A model generated the notes under the pieces. That model did no database searches. It was given only the letters and a program-made list of their open reading frames with translations, and had not been told where the DNA came from. Positions 40,881 to 51,700 of a stretch of DNA of 64,000 nucleotides are shown here, in pieces. Made by a program: the position numbers and the translations under genes. Origin of the DNA: Cylindrotheca closterium (Eukaryota > Bacillariophyta > Bacillariophyceae > Bacillariales > Bacillariaceae); the NCBI GenBank assembly GCA_933822405.4, contig CAKOGP040001758.1, forward strand, positions 44,190 to 108,189. The letters run 5' to 3'. Positions within the stretch are counted from its first letter, which is position 1. Every line of letters starts with the position of its first letter.

Positions 40881-41642
40881 CTATTGCTCCAGCAGTGCGC
40901 CTTTGAAAAACATGTAATCCATCCATCGGATGCTCATTCGTTTCATGTGCGTTTCGTCGTCTTCTTGGTAGGAAAAGCGGTATCGTAGCATGGGACAAGG
41001 GCTCGCCTTTTCACCATAGCGCAGCACATGAAACCTCATATTCTGGAAGTGTAGCATATTGCCGTAGCAGTCACCAACGAAACACCATATTTGGTAGAAC
41101 TCATCTGGTTTTGGATGGAAGGTAGCCACAACATTGGACATAATATGGCCTGCGTTTGATGGTTCACAAACGACTCTTCCTTGTTCGAATGGGACAGTTT
41201 GATACCTCTTGGAATTCTTTCCATATAGTAAACTTTTCTTTTGTGCCACTACAAATAGCTTTCCTTTTTGCTTTCCCATTCCTTGGTCCACCCAATCGCA
41301 CTGAAACGAAATGGATTGAATTCGCTCGGGTTCTGTAGGGAGAATAGCCGCAACAGTGCTTAGGGGATTTATCATGTTGCCAAATGACATGACGGAGATA
41401 CTCTGTGGTGACGTTCGCTTCTGTACCGGTTGTGTTGATCTTGAAAGACCGAGCTCATCGGCCATGCCTTTACAAGTCTGTGTCAAACTGATAATATCAT
41501 CTGTAGGCAAGAAATCAATGATGGCCCTCTTCATATCAGTAGGCAGGGCTCGGTAGTCGAAAGAGACCTCCTTGTCACAGGATGATACTGCCCTCTTCTT
41601 GAGTCTGAAGCAGTTCTTGATCTTGTTGAAACGTTTTCCCAT
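40881..41642 (-). CDS. F-box-like protein
   Basis: Intronless, 253 aa. After a Lys/Arg-rich start there is an F-box-like segment, YRALPTDMKRAIIDFLPTDDIISLTQTCKGM, the part that would bind Skp1 in an SCF ubiquitin ligase. The rest (~190 residues) is a compact, beta-rich region with RIQSISFQCDWVDQG, FVVAQKKSLLYGKNS and FYQIWCFVGDCYGN. I do not recognise this putative substrate domain. One Cys/Trp-rich stretch may be structural. Confidence 0.7.
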   Translation of the reverse strand: MGKRFNKIKNCFRLKKRAVSSCDKEVSFDYRALPTDMKRAIIDFLPTDDIISLTQTCKGMADELGLSRSTQPVQKRTSPQSISVMSFGNMINPLSTVAAILPTEPERIQSISFQCDWVDQGMGKQKGKLFVVAQKKSLLYGKNSKRYQTVPFEQGRVVCEPSNAGHIMSNVVATFHPKPDEFYQIWCFVGDCYGNMLHFQNMRFHVLRYGEKASPCPMLRYRFSYQEDDETHMKRMSIRWMDYMFFKGALLEQ

Positions 41643-43508
41643 GATTGCAATTTGACTCTACGATTGAATTTATGGTCAGACTAATGGCTGTGCAATGAAC
41701 CGCCTCTGTGCACTTTGTGAAATCTGCTTTGGTGGCGCGAATAATTCCTCTGGCACTGGTACATTTTCTACGGCACAAGTTTATTTCTGCATGAAGGATT
41801 GAACTGAACCGTCATCAGATGGACAAATCCTGAACGTTCCAAATCTTTGTTCCCCATCGTAGAGCAAATAGGTTTTTGCTCAATAAGTATCTCAGAATTG
41901 AATTGTGTAAAGTTATTAAGTATAATAGCGCTTGAGAACACAAACAAATAAAAAAATGTTCTCCTCAATGCTCTTCAGACGTCTGAATGTCCCACATGCA
42001 TAAATTGGAATTGGCCAATAATGGAGTTCTGAAAATTCAAGCGCGAGCGGTCCCACAGCTACAGATGGTTCCACTGGTACGAGTACTGGTACGGTACCAG
42101 TAGAGGTCCCAGTGGCCAGCCATCAACGTTTGAAGTTTATCAATAAAAGTCCGACTTCTTCCCAAGGTTTCGGGAGGACATGTTAAGCACCAACTCGCAC
42201 TGCTGTCATGGCAGCGATACTGGTTCATTGTTGCTTGCGTAATTGGAAGTTGAGCACCGAATGCTCTGGGAAAATTGCTGCCATAGATGCGTACCATACT
42301 GTACCAGCAACGGTAGCGACACTAGGCCTCGCTCCTCTCCCTCAAGAACTGCCTCCTCAGGAGCTATTCTGCCTACCGTTACAAAAGAGTATCACAAGAG
42401 AACGAACCAAGAAGACAATTTTACGTTCTTGTATTGTACCGTCACTTTCCAGTTTCGACCAAAAACGAGCATCTCTCTGAGGCAGACCATCAATACAGTA
42501 CCGGTACAGTAGCATCCCTTTGACCTGTCTGTTCCGCCTCCTTTTCAACAGAGGGGTCGTTTTTTCTCAGAATGTCCGTCTGATCTCCTAAATACCATCA
42601 TGAAAACTCAACCAGAAGACGTTCTGAAAAACCACATGCGACATGGATTTATCGTTTGGTGGGAACTGCATGCAGTTTTTGCCAACGACCAAAACAGGAA
42701 CAAAATAACCCTTCCGAGTCGAGGGGTCAAATTGGCTATAGGACGATTTGCAAGCATCCCAGCACTTTCCAGCAAACGCCAAGATGGAGAATACCGGTCC
42801 AGCATCCTCGGTCGCGCAATCTTTTTGCTGGTACACGTACTGAGCAGTACCAGGTAGTCATGTTATAGTTTTCACGAAATGCATTCGTACTGCCTGGAAG
42901 TGAAAGGAGCCTTCTTACTGAACTCAGCATGCAGCATTGAAGTCGTATACACATGAAATGCCCAAAAACTCTGGTATAATCATGTCAAAGCAGCATTGAC
43001 TGTTCAAGCCGGCATGCAGCATTGGCGGAACATCACAGACAAAAATTTCAAACAACTTTAGTGTGATGCATAGCAAAGTAACCAAGCGAAAACGGCTTGA
43101 ATGGTATCTGCTTGAAAATTGTATGCAGTATTGAAGGTACTTATATGTAAACCCCAACAACTTTAGCCTCGTATCAAAGGGAGCTTGTGAAATTCCGCAA
43201 GTTTTGTAGTATCGTTTGGCAAAGCGATTCTATTCCATTGAAACACAATGATGAAACGTCGCTGTTTCTGGATTACATCGACGAAATCCTCGCTTTATCC
43301 TCATCTCAATTCCTCAAGAACAGTCCCAAGAGAATGATTGTCATATCAGAGGCACCAGGACCAATCCCACATACATGAAAAGATAGGTAAGGACATGAAC
43401 CCCATAACTCGGCAAAATACCACAATGAAATATGCCTCCGCCTTGGTTTTCGGTTCCACTTGTATGCAAGGAAGAAAGCAGCTTTTCATCCATTCATCCA
43501 TTAGTTCA
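41643..43508. other. Long intergenic region (1.87 kb)
   Basis: No convincing gene: open frames are short, overlap on both strands and show no family features. It contains GTAC-rich palindromic stretches (~42077-42106), a TACCGGTA (42499-42506) and a loosely repeated word GCAGCATTGA (about 42926, 42992, 43016, with a variant GCAGTATTGA at 43125). Confidence 0.45.
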
Positions 43509-44969
43509 TCAAGCTTTATAGTTCTCATAGACAATCACTTTCTTCAGCTCGGGATGATCCCACTTTGCCTTGTAGAAACTCCTCTTTTTGGCTCGAGTGT
43601 ATTTGCTATCGACGGAATACAAGCGTAGTCGTTCGGGTCTTCCCAGCAAGCCAGCCCAAGTGGCAAAGGTAGAAACCCGTTGACCGATGATATCTTTCCG
43701 ACTCTTGAGAAGAAAGCAAAAGTCTTGATTTCCTGTCTGTCCCTTGATGTATCTAGCGTCAATGCCTCGGATCTCCTTGAGGGCCTTGATGTACTTGTCC
43801 GTGTTGGTTTGGAACCGACTGACAATGGCCACCTTATCTCCTGGTGTGTAATTGGCAAAGATTTCCGTCGCCGTCTTTTCCGGACTCAGTTCTTCAAATC
43901 CCAAGTCTCGGCCCGCTTTGCCCATTTCGACCAAAAAGTTGCGCAAGTGCAAGACGGATTCATCGGGCTGTGGCTTTTGTTTGCAAATCCGATATTCATC
44001 AATGGCAAAAAAGTCTCGAATCTCAGTTAGCATCTTCTCAAAACAATATCGACTCGTAAAGGCATCGGAATAAATATGAGGAATGGAAAACTCGGTATTC
44101 CCACCAGGTGCCATTGGCCGATCCATGTACCACGTTTGATTCAAAAGTCGCAAAATTTCTTGGGTGGGTTGCCATCCACTGGATTTCATGCGATTCATAA
44201 CCTTTGGATCGCCAATTCCAGTTAAATTGACCTTTTTGTTAGCCACCAAACTTTGAATCCAATCCTCTTGAATCTGTCGGACCTGATCAAAGAGTGGTGT
44301 ATTGCCGGCTCGAAAGTTCAAGGGTCTTGTGCTTGGAAAGGCTTCCTTCATATTTTTCATGGAACGCTCCCATTTGGCGTTGTCTTGGGCGCGCAACTTG
44401 AGTTCGGTGGGCAACTGTAACTTCCGTTCAATGTGCCGTTGGACACACACGGCATTGGCAATCTTGTGCATTTGATTTCCCAATTCGCCATTCAGCTGCG
44501 CCACCACTGTTACCACCTTTTTGTGCTCATTCTGGTATGGACTAGTTGATCTTTGTTTCTTGGTGCGCTTTGGTTGGGCGTCAGTCGATGGTATCGTTGG
44601 GGCTACCAGTGCTGGTATTCTCGTTTCTGGTGGTAGTGTCGGTTCTGAGAAACCTGAATTGGTTTCTCTCATTGCAAGCGGCTTGGCCTTCATCATGGAG
44701 TCCATAGAGAGCCAGTTGGTCGCTGCACTTTGAATCACTCCCATCCTTGGTTTCGTTCTAGGAATTTCATCGAATAGCGACGACGATGCACGGCGTTTAT
44801 TGAATTGAACATGAAACAACATGAAGAATGACAACAGTAGGATGGTTCTTCCTCGATTTGGAATCATATCTGCATTATTCGATTGACTGGGATCACCATT
44901 TCCGACGTCTCCCATTGCTTCTGAAGCAGCAATCTCGTTCATCCGTCCCTTTCGTGGGGAAAGTCTCAT
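43509..44969 (-). CDS. Golgi-type glycosyltransferase, GT11/fucosyltransferase-like
   Basis: Intronless, 486 aa from MRLSPRKG (in-frame Met at 44999 and 45026 are alternatives). Type II membrane layout: short N-terminal tail, one hydrophobic helix (ILLLSFFMLFHVQF), a Pro/Ser stem, then a luminal catalytic domain. The motif VVAQLNGELGNQMHKIANAV resembles the GGLGNQ-FQYA signature of GT11 and related fucosyltransferases that bind GDP-fucose. Later motifs VLHLRNF, VAIVSRF and DFCFLLKSRKDIIGQRVSTFATWAGLLG are typical of diatom relatives. Donor and acceptor are inferred. It is divergent from the first FEA1-like gene. Confidence 0.75.
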   Translation of the reverse strand: MRLSPRKGRMNEIAASEAMGDVGNGDPSQSNNADMIPNRGRTILLLSFFMLFHVQFNKRRASSSLFDEIPRTKPRMGVIQSAATNWLSMDSMMKAKPLAMRETNSGFSEPTLPPETRIPALVAPTIPSTDAQPKRTKKQRSTSPYQNEHKKVVTVVAQLNGELGNQMHKIANAVCVQRHIERKLQLPTELKLRAQDNAKWERSMKNMKEAFPSTRPLNFRAGNTPLFDQVRQIQEDWIQSLVANKKVNLTGIGDPKVMNRMKSSGWQPTQEILRLLNQTWYMDRPMAPGGNTEFSIPHIYSDAFTSRYCFEKMLTEIRDFFAIDEYRICKQKPQPDESVLHLRNFLVEMGKAGRDLGFEELSPEKTATEIFANYTPGDKVAIVSRFQTNTDKYIKALKEIRGIDARYIKGQTGNQDFCFLLKSRKDIIGQRVSTFATWAGLLGRPERLRLYSVDSKYTRAKKRSFYKAKWDHPELKKVIVYENYKA

Positions 44970-45330
44970 GATGTCCACTCTGTTACTACTGTACGGCATT
45001 GTTCTTATTAAAAGATATGTTTGCAATTGTTACAGTATTATCAAATCCACAAGCGCAATACAGTATATTAATTTAAAAAAATCGACCGCGCGCGGCTCAA
45101 ATTTTGATTGCGCATATTTGTTTTTTAGGTGGCGGATCGGGGGACGTCCAGGCGGATCCTTGACCAAATCGACTGCTGTCAACCACACATCAATTTCAAA
45201 CTTTTGACACGCGAATGGCACGGGGTTCTCCGTGCCATCCGATGCGAAGAAAAAAGATACATCAACGCAATCATTTCTCTCAGAATTGCTTCTTGTCATA
45301 GTTTTTCTCTTTCAAATTTGCGACAAAACA
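44970..45330. promoter_or_regulatory. Divergent promoter of the glycosyltransferase and FEA1-like gene 1
   Basis: About 360 bp between divergent starts. Iron-responsive elements would be expected for the FEA1-like gene but I cannot name one here. Confidence 0.4.
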
Positions 45331-46957
45331 ATGAAGTTCTCTCTCTTTGCAGTTTCCGTCCTCCCTTATTTGGTGAATGCTGACAACAACAGTGTTCGTC
45401 GCCTTTCCTTTGAAAAGATTGCAGGATACGCACCTGGATCTCAGGTATGTGTTTGTTCTTCGTCTTCTTCTTCTTCTTTTTTGGATTTTGCCTTCAAGAC
45501 TTCTCCTCTGACACTTTTCATCTTTGTTTCAGGTAACCGATCATTGCGCTATTGATCTGGATCAACAAGCCATTGAGTTCGAGCTCGCCAAGGCCACTGA
45601 CGACTCGTTTGCCCTGGCCAAGAGGATCTACAACCAAGGTGCCCACTCCAAGTCCTATGCGGACATCACCCTTTCGTCTGGCCTCACAACTTCGGTCAAC
45701 AAGGGAAAGGCAATGATTGGAAAGGACTCGCAAGGACGTGACGTTGCAGGAGTTGCCTTTGAAACCTACCAAGCTGGAACCACTGCCATTCGATTCGAAT
45801 ATGGCACTAGTGATATCCAAACTTCCTACGTCAACTGCCAAGTAGGAGCGCTTGGTGAAGCCGGAAATCTGGATGGGTGCATTGCTGCCAATGGCTCCAT
45901 TACTATTGAGGGATCCAACTATGGCTACACCTACGATCCCGCCACCAACAATGACAATGGACGTACCATTGCCGGGTTCTCCACAGAGGCTGGACAAAAA
46001 ATGCGCACCGACTGTCCCGGATGTCCTTACACTGACTTCATGTATTTCAAGGATTATTATGGTGTCGATGACTATGCCAACCAATGGGTCACGGCTGCTT
46101 TGGATGGAACTGCTACCAGCTTTGACAATGGCGACGCCGACTTTTCTCGGTATTCGTTCGCCGGCCGTTCTGAAGCCGTCAAGAAGGGAACCGTCTTCAT
46201 GAACATTTTCATGTACGTTATTCGTGAATTCGAAGATGCTCTTGACGACTGCAAGAAGGATTGCATTGACTGCAACGACGATCCAGTCCACGCCTGGGAT
46301 GAAGGTGTCTGCTTTTACACGGGATCCATTGAAGGAAAGGATGGTTTGACTTCAAATGGAAAGCTTCTTCATCAATTGGCAGATAAGCGCTGTATCAATT
46401 TCAAGACTTGCGGTCAAAATAGTGGGGAACTATCGGGAACTGCCAAGGTGAACTACGACCTCTTCCAAAAGTACGAGTTGGGCAAGCAACAATTGGAATC
46501 ATCACAGTGTGATGCCGCACGCATTACTACTGCCGAGGTTACCAAGCTAATGTACATTCCTTTCATTCAAGGAACTCTCCGATATGCTTACAAGCTCGAT
46601 GCCCTCAATGAGGGAGAAAAGTCTGCCGCTGAGGGTGCCACATTTGCGGCTGCCGTCCTTCCCCGTATCCATGCAGCATCTCCGGAAGCCGCCCAGACCA
46701 TCTATGACAACATGAAGGTGGGTGCTACCAGCACTAGCTTTTCGGATGTCAAGGCTGCTTTCGAATCTGTCTACTCGGATCTTGGAATTACATGCAGAGA
46801 TATTGGTGGACTTTGGAATGAGGCTTTGGACGAGTACTATGGAGGCATGGAGCCATGTGGTGGAGCCTTCTCTGCTGCTACTACTTCCACCACCAGTAGC
46901 AAGGCAATGATTGTTGCCATTACTGGAGCAGCTGCTCTTTTCGTGGGTTTCTTTTAA
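45331..46957 (+). CDS. FEA1-like low-iron-inducible periplasmic protein, gene 1
   Basis: Exons 45331-45444 and 45533-46957 give 512 aa. Signal peptide MKFSLFAVSVLPYLVNA. The mature protein matches the low-iron-inducible periplasmic (FEA1/H43) family: PVHAWDEGVCFYTGSIEGKDG, HQLADKRCINFKTCG, MYIPFIQGTLRYAY, AAVLPRIHAASPEAA and LGITCRDIGG. These proteins assist iron uptake at the algal surface and rise under iron starvation. A C-terminal hydrophobic tail follows a Thr/Ser stretch, suggesting a GPI anchor or a membrane anchor. The 45445-45532 intron falls after APGSQ in phase 0, as in the second gene. The duplicated neighbour lies 0.6 kb downstream. Confidence 0.85.
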
Positions 46958-47563
46958 GCACTAGACGCTAGAGAGTAAACTGTAAAACTAGATTATTATG
47001 AATTTCATCGCTTCACCGGTATTGAAAGATCGATTTTGCCAATGCAGAAGGAGAGAGTTTTGGTTGCGTCAGTGTTTCCAAGACAGTGAATCTCATGCTC
47101 TGCAGAAGTTTCAAAAAGCTGCAAAAGAAACGTCACAACAGAGCGTTCCATGTAGAGAGAGAATTACTAGGTATGACGATATAATCGTCATCCTCTCTTG
47201 CGTGTGCTGAAGGAGTGATACCACACGACGTCAAAGCAATGATTTAATGCCATACATGTCATTTCAAATTTGAAGCTGACAGCTCTGTTTTTACAAATAG
47301 GGACGAAGCATGGCATTCCTGGGGTCGATTTGCCGCAGCCGTTGATTTGTGCGGTACCATGGGAAAAGTTTACACGTGTATTTCGTTTCATGCAAAATTC
47401 CAGTACAATAAGTACGAGCAAATGATCCTGTGGATGACACGCGCAAAGATACCATTTTCTCTTGATGGAAAATCTCAGAATTCTCGCCGGCTGATGGCTC
47501 CAAGCAAATTGAAAATGATCTCATTTTTTGGAAGCGTCACAAAACATAAACGATATATCAACG
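46958..47563. promoter_or_regulatory. Intergenic between the two FEA1-like genes
   Basis: About 600 bp holding the 3' UTR of gene 1 and promoter of gene 2. No other gene supported. Confidence 0.4.
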
Positions 47564-49359
47564 ATGAAGATCTCTGTTTTGGCAATCTCAGCTCTTTCCT
47601 TGGCAACCGCCGAGTCTGAAAGTGCTTCGCTTCGCCGGCGCCTTTCCTTTGAAAAGATCGCTGGATATGCCCCAGGATCACAGGTACGCTCCAGCAAGCG
47701 ATGGTGTTTCGATCATTCTGTTCTTGCTGGATCGTCATCACATCTTACAGTGTTTTTTTCAAATAGGTGACTGATCACTGTGCCATCGATCTTGACCAAG
47801 CTGCCATCGAGGTCGAACTCGCAAAGGGTACGCAAACGCTCGTCTTACGATCTTGCTGCGCTTCGGTTTTGATTGCATGGTTGAACTAACTCTGCTCTAT
47901 TATTTCTCATATGCAACTTCCAGGAACCAACGATGCGTTTGCTGCTGCTTCTCGAATCTACAATCAGGGTGGAAACTCAAAGTCTTATGCTCAAATCACT
48001 TTGACTCCTGCACTGACAACTTCTGTTGCCAAGGGGACATCTATCCTAGGCAGAAATGCTGCTGGTATGGAAGTGGCTGGAAAGGCATACGAAACCTACC
48101 AACCAGGAACACAAGTCATCTGGGTCCAATATGCTACTACAGACATCCAAGCTAGCTATGTAGACTGTCAGGTTGGCAGCCTCGTGAATGCCAATATTGA
48201 AGGATGTTTTGCAGCCAATGGTAGCATGAACATCAATGGCAACGAGTATGCTTACGTCTACGATCCAGCCACCGATAACAACAATGGTCGGACCATTGCC
48301 GGGTTCTCGACTACCGCAGCCGACAGGATGCGCACCAACTGTCCAGGATGTCCTTACGAAGACTTCATGTATTTCTACAATTACTATGGTGTCGATGACT
48401 ATGCTCATCAATGGGTCTCCGCCGCCTTGGATGGAACTGCAACAAGCTTCTCCAATGGAAACGCAGATTTCTCTAAGTACTCCTTTGTTGGCCGTTCTGA
48501 AGCCGTCAAGAAGGGAACTGTCTTCATGAACATTTTCATGTATGTCATCCGTGAGTTTGAGGATGCTTTGGATGACTGTCAGCGTGGATGTGTTGACTGC
48601 AACGATGATCCCGTCCATGCTTGGGACGAGGGTGTTTGCTTCTACACTGGCTCCATTGAAGGAAAGGATGGGCTCACTCCAGATGGAAAGCTTCTTCATC
48701 AGCTTGCGGACAAGCGCTGTGCTAACTTCAAGACTTGTGGTGAGGAAGGTGGCCAGCTCTCCGGAACTGCTAAGTTGAACTACGATATCTTTGACCAGTA
48801 TGCACTCGGCAAGTTCCAACTCCAAACCGGAAACTGTCCAGCTGCCCGCAAGACAACCGCGGCAATCACCAAGTTGATGTACATTCCTTTCATCCAAGGT
48901 ACTTTGCGATATGCTTACAAGGTCGGTGTCTTGAACGAAGGCGAAAAGGCGGCTGCGGAGGGCGCTGTCTTTGCCGCTGCCGTCCTACCCCGCATCCACG
49001 CAGCAAGCCCAGACGCAGCCAAGACCATCTATGACAACATGAAGGTCGGTGTCACTAGCACAGATCACCTGGCAGTAAAGCAAGCCTTCGAATCCGTGTA
49101 TGCTGATTTGGGAATCACTTGTGCCGACGTTGGTGGATTGTGGAACGATGCCATGGACGGTTACTACGAAGGAATGGGACCTTGTGCTGACGCATCCACT
49201 TCCAGTATCGAAGTGGAAGAGGACAAGACCCTTGCTGCCGCCCTTGGAGGAACATTTGGGGGATTGTTCGCGCTTGCTCTCTTGGCATTGTGCTTCATGC
49301 GGAACAAGGAAAAGCAAGGAAAGCCTGTTTTCGCTGACACTGAAACCGACATCAACTAA
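47564..49359 (+). CDS. FEA1-like low-iron-inducible periplasmic protein, gene 2
   Basis: Exons 47564-47683, 47767-47827 and 47924-49359 give 538 aa. Signal peptide MKISVLAISALSLATA. The same family motifs as gene 1 are present (HAWDEGVCFYTGSIEGKDG, LADKRCANFKTCG, MYIPFIQGTLRYAY). It has one intron more than gene 1, in phase 1 within ELAKG|TND. The C-terminus is a true transmembrane helix (GGTFGGLFALALLALCFM) followed by a basic/acidic cytosolic tail KEKQGKPVFADTETDIN, whereas gene 1 ends in the hydrophobic segment. So one paralogue may be GPI-anchored and the other a type I membrane protein with a tail able to contact the cell interior. Confidence 0.85.
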
Positions 49360-49528
49360 ACGAATGGCCGATGACGCATAGTCCTACCGGTAGCTAGCAT
49401 TAGAAAATATATATGTAGTGACAGAGTTTTGAAACAATACATTATGATCACAGTCTTGTTTTACTAGTGGTTGCACAGTGTCCATGTCCATAAAAGTGTC
49501 CGATTCATTCCGTCACACTTTCCAATCT

Positions 49529-51238
49529 TCAACACTCTCCAAGTCTCATGGAACACTCGAAAAGCGAATGAAAACTCGACAAGAGCCAAGTCCCAACGAA
49601 AAGAGAGAGCAACCCTGAAAAAAACCCAAAAAGAGCATATCGCCGAAAAGTCATGGGCGAAGACTTTCCCGTTGTCTTTGAAAATTGGTCTCCTATAGTG
49701 TAGTGAGTGCTAGACCCAAATACTGCCAAATTTCCGGCAATGTTGGCCGCAAATGATGTTTGTGCCCATGCATAGGGTGGCGAATAAGGAAGGTAAGCAG
49801 CAGCCATTTGCACCACAGCCATGCTGGAAAACATGGTGGAAGCCGCCGCAATGATTATTAGAAATGTAATCTGGCAAAATCCATACAAGAGATCGTAGTC
49901 ACAGTGGTCCACCAATGCCGTAGCATTAAAAACCACTAACTGTGGAACTCCAGTGTCATTCAGAGAACCAACAATGAGGAATTGTCCCAATTGTTTCACC
50001 AAAGTAAAATAGTCATACTGGGCTCGAGTTGAAACTTGGTCTCCTGCTTCATCACCACTATCATCATTGGTACCATGACCTGCGCTAGAGTATTTTCGAT
50101 TGTAAAGAGAAAGAACCATAAAATAAGCTCCTGCGGCAATGAAAACCCTTTGAAAATCAAGACCAGCGCAAAAGCCATTCACAAAAGCAACAATGCCAAA
50201 AATTTGGAGTATGGACCGGCGCTTGGGCCAAGTGGACCAGCAGGTATCCGTCGACGTCTGGCCCAATGCAATGTCATCCTTATTGTTTTGGTCCTCATCC
50301 TGCGATTCGTCTTGCAATAGAATCATTTGATAGCTTTGTTCCGAATTGGAAGCTACTCTTGCGGAACTATATAACAATTCGGACCGATAGAACAGCAGGA
50401 GCAAGACACAGTTAATGATCGAAGCAGATGCCGATGGCAACAAGAGGTTGACGAAAAACTCCTGCCACGATATCAGATCATACGCGACGGTCGACACCAA
50501 CAGATTGGATGGGGTTCCGTGAAGAGTCATGGCGGCACCAATATTGGCGGCCGAAGACAAGGACAAACGATAGGGCATGGGGTCCACCACATTGTGCCGA
50601 ACGCACAAATCGACCACGATTGATTCCCGAAAACAGATAGACAATCATGTCTCGTGACAATACTGCAGACCCTATGGTTGCCAGGAACATAATTCCCATG
50701 CATCGCTTCCAGGGAACACGGGTATCTAGCATGCGGCCAACATTTTGAACCAACCCTTCAGACTCCGTTCGTTCCAGGCCAATGGTGACCAACATGAGTC
50801 CAAAATGTACAACCAGAGGCTTCCAGAAGAGGAGTCGTTCCCAAAACGGGAATGTTGGGCCGTGACTAGTATGCTTGAGTACCAATCGCAATCCAATCAA
50901 GGGCATAACAGAGTCACACATGTTTTGCCGGTATTCGAAAATCGAAGGGAGACATCGACATGAATATAATCCATGGGATTCGAGACGTCCACAGACATAT
51001 ACTCCAAGCTGCGACGACGAGAGCGAGGTCGGCTGTAAACTCCATTCTTGATGTTGTGGTGGTTTATTTTAAGGTGTCGTTCGTGAGTAGTATGATGATC
51101 CCAGCTCTCAGTAATATTGCTCCAATCGCCTTGAGTCAAAGGTACCGGTAGTTGTTGTTTGGGGGTACCCTCCACCAAGGCAAGACTTGTAGCGAGTAAG
51201 CATAATGCCAGAATCCAAAGCATCTTGTATGCCATCAT
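49529..51238 (-). pseudogene. ArsB/citrate-type (ion-transporter superfamily) permease with two frameshifts
   Basis: N-terminus 51238 to ~50945: signal-like MLWILALCLLATSLALVEG and a charged region. Middle ~50945-50655 in a different frame: membrane segments LVVHFGLMLVTIGLE and MGIMFLATIGSAVLSRDMIVYLF. C-terminus ~50655-49529 back in the first frame: SAANIGAAMTLHGTPSNLL, eight or so membrane helices, and FAANIAGNLAVFGSS. The two NIG/NP-type hairpins are the hallmark of the ArsB/CitMHS/Na-carboxylate permeases. Both breaks lie in TTTT runs (minus strand; -1 near 50945, +1 near 50655) and cancel. An in-frame TGA would stop the first frame near 50897. Either a young pseudogene or base-call errors; substrate unknown. 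Confidence 0.7.
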
Positions 51239-51700
51239 GACGACGGAATGATTTGTTGCTTGTGCCCATCACCAACTGTTTCGAAGCATTTTATTGTTGC
51301 ATGATGGATATCCGGAATGTTTTCGTGGCCCAAGAAGGACATTTCAAAATTGAACACACCGGTATTATACCGTTACATGTAGTAAAAGGAGTCGGAGTGG
51401 GTGAGTCTTGAGTCTTGAGTGAGTGAGTGAGTCATTCAGTCAGTCAGTCGACAGTCTGAGTCAGTCATGATATTGTTCGAAAGGGTCAAGTCCCGCCAAG
51501 CATTTTCATCAATTTTCAATTTCAACTTCCGATCAGACATGCATGAGATTTGATGATGCCAAGATTCTTGACAAGCTGTCAGATTCGTCTGGCGGATTCG
51601 ATACCGTATGTCGATCAAGTGAAGTTCACACAAAACACGAGCCAACAAAACAGCTAGAAGATTCATTTTCTGTCTCGTCACACAACAAACAACATTCGAC
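51239..51700. other. Intergenic with GAGT/GTCA simple repeats
   Basis: Between the permease and the first phosphodiesterase gene. Positions ~51400-51475 are a run of short GAGT, CAGT and AGTC words (microsatellite-like). It should carry both promoters because the genes diverge. Confidence 0.5.
51401..51475. repeat. Compound GAGT/CAGT microsatellite
   Basis: Repeated GAGTCTT, GAGT and CAGT units with a GTCAGTCAGTC core and then an imperfect tail. Confidence 0.7.

Noticed and set aside
42208..42868. Short plus-strand frames in the 41.6-43.5 kb gap
   Set aside because: Overlapping on both strands, no family features, biased toward repeats; not supported as genes.
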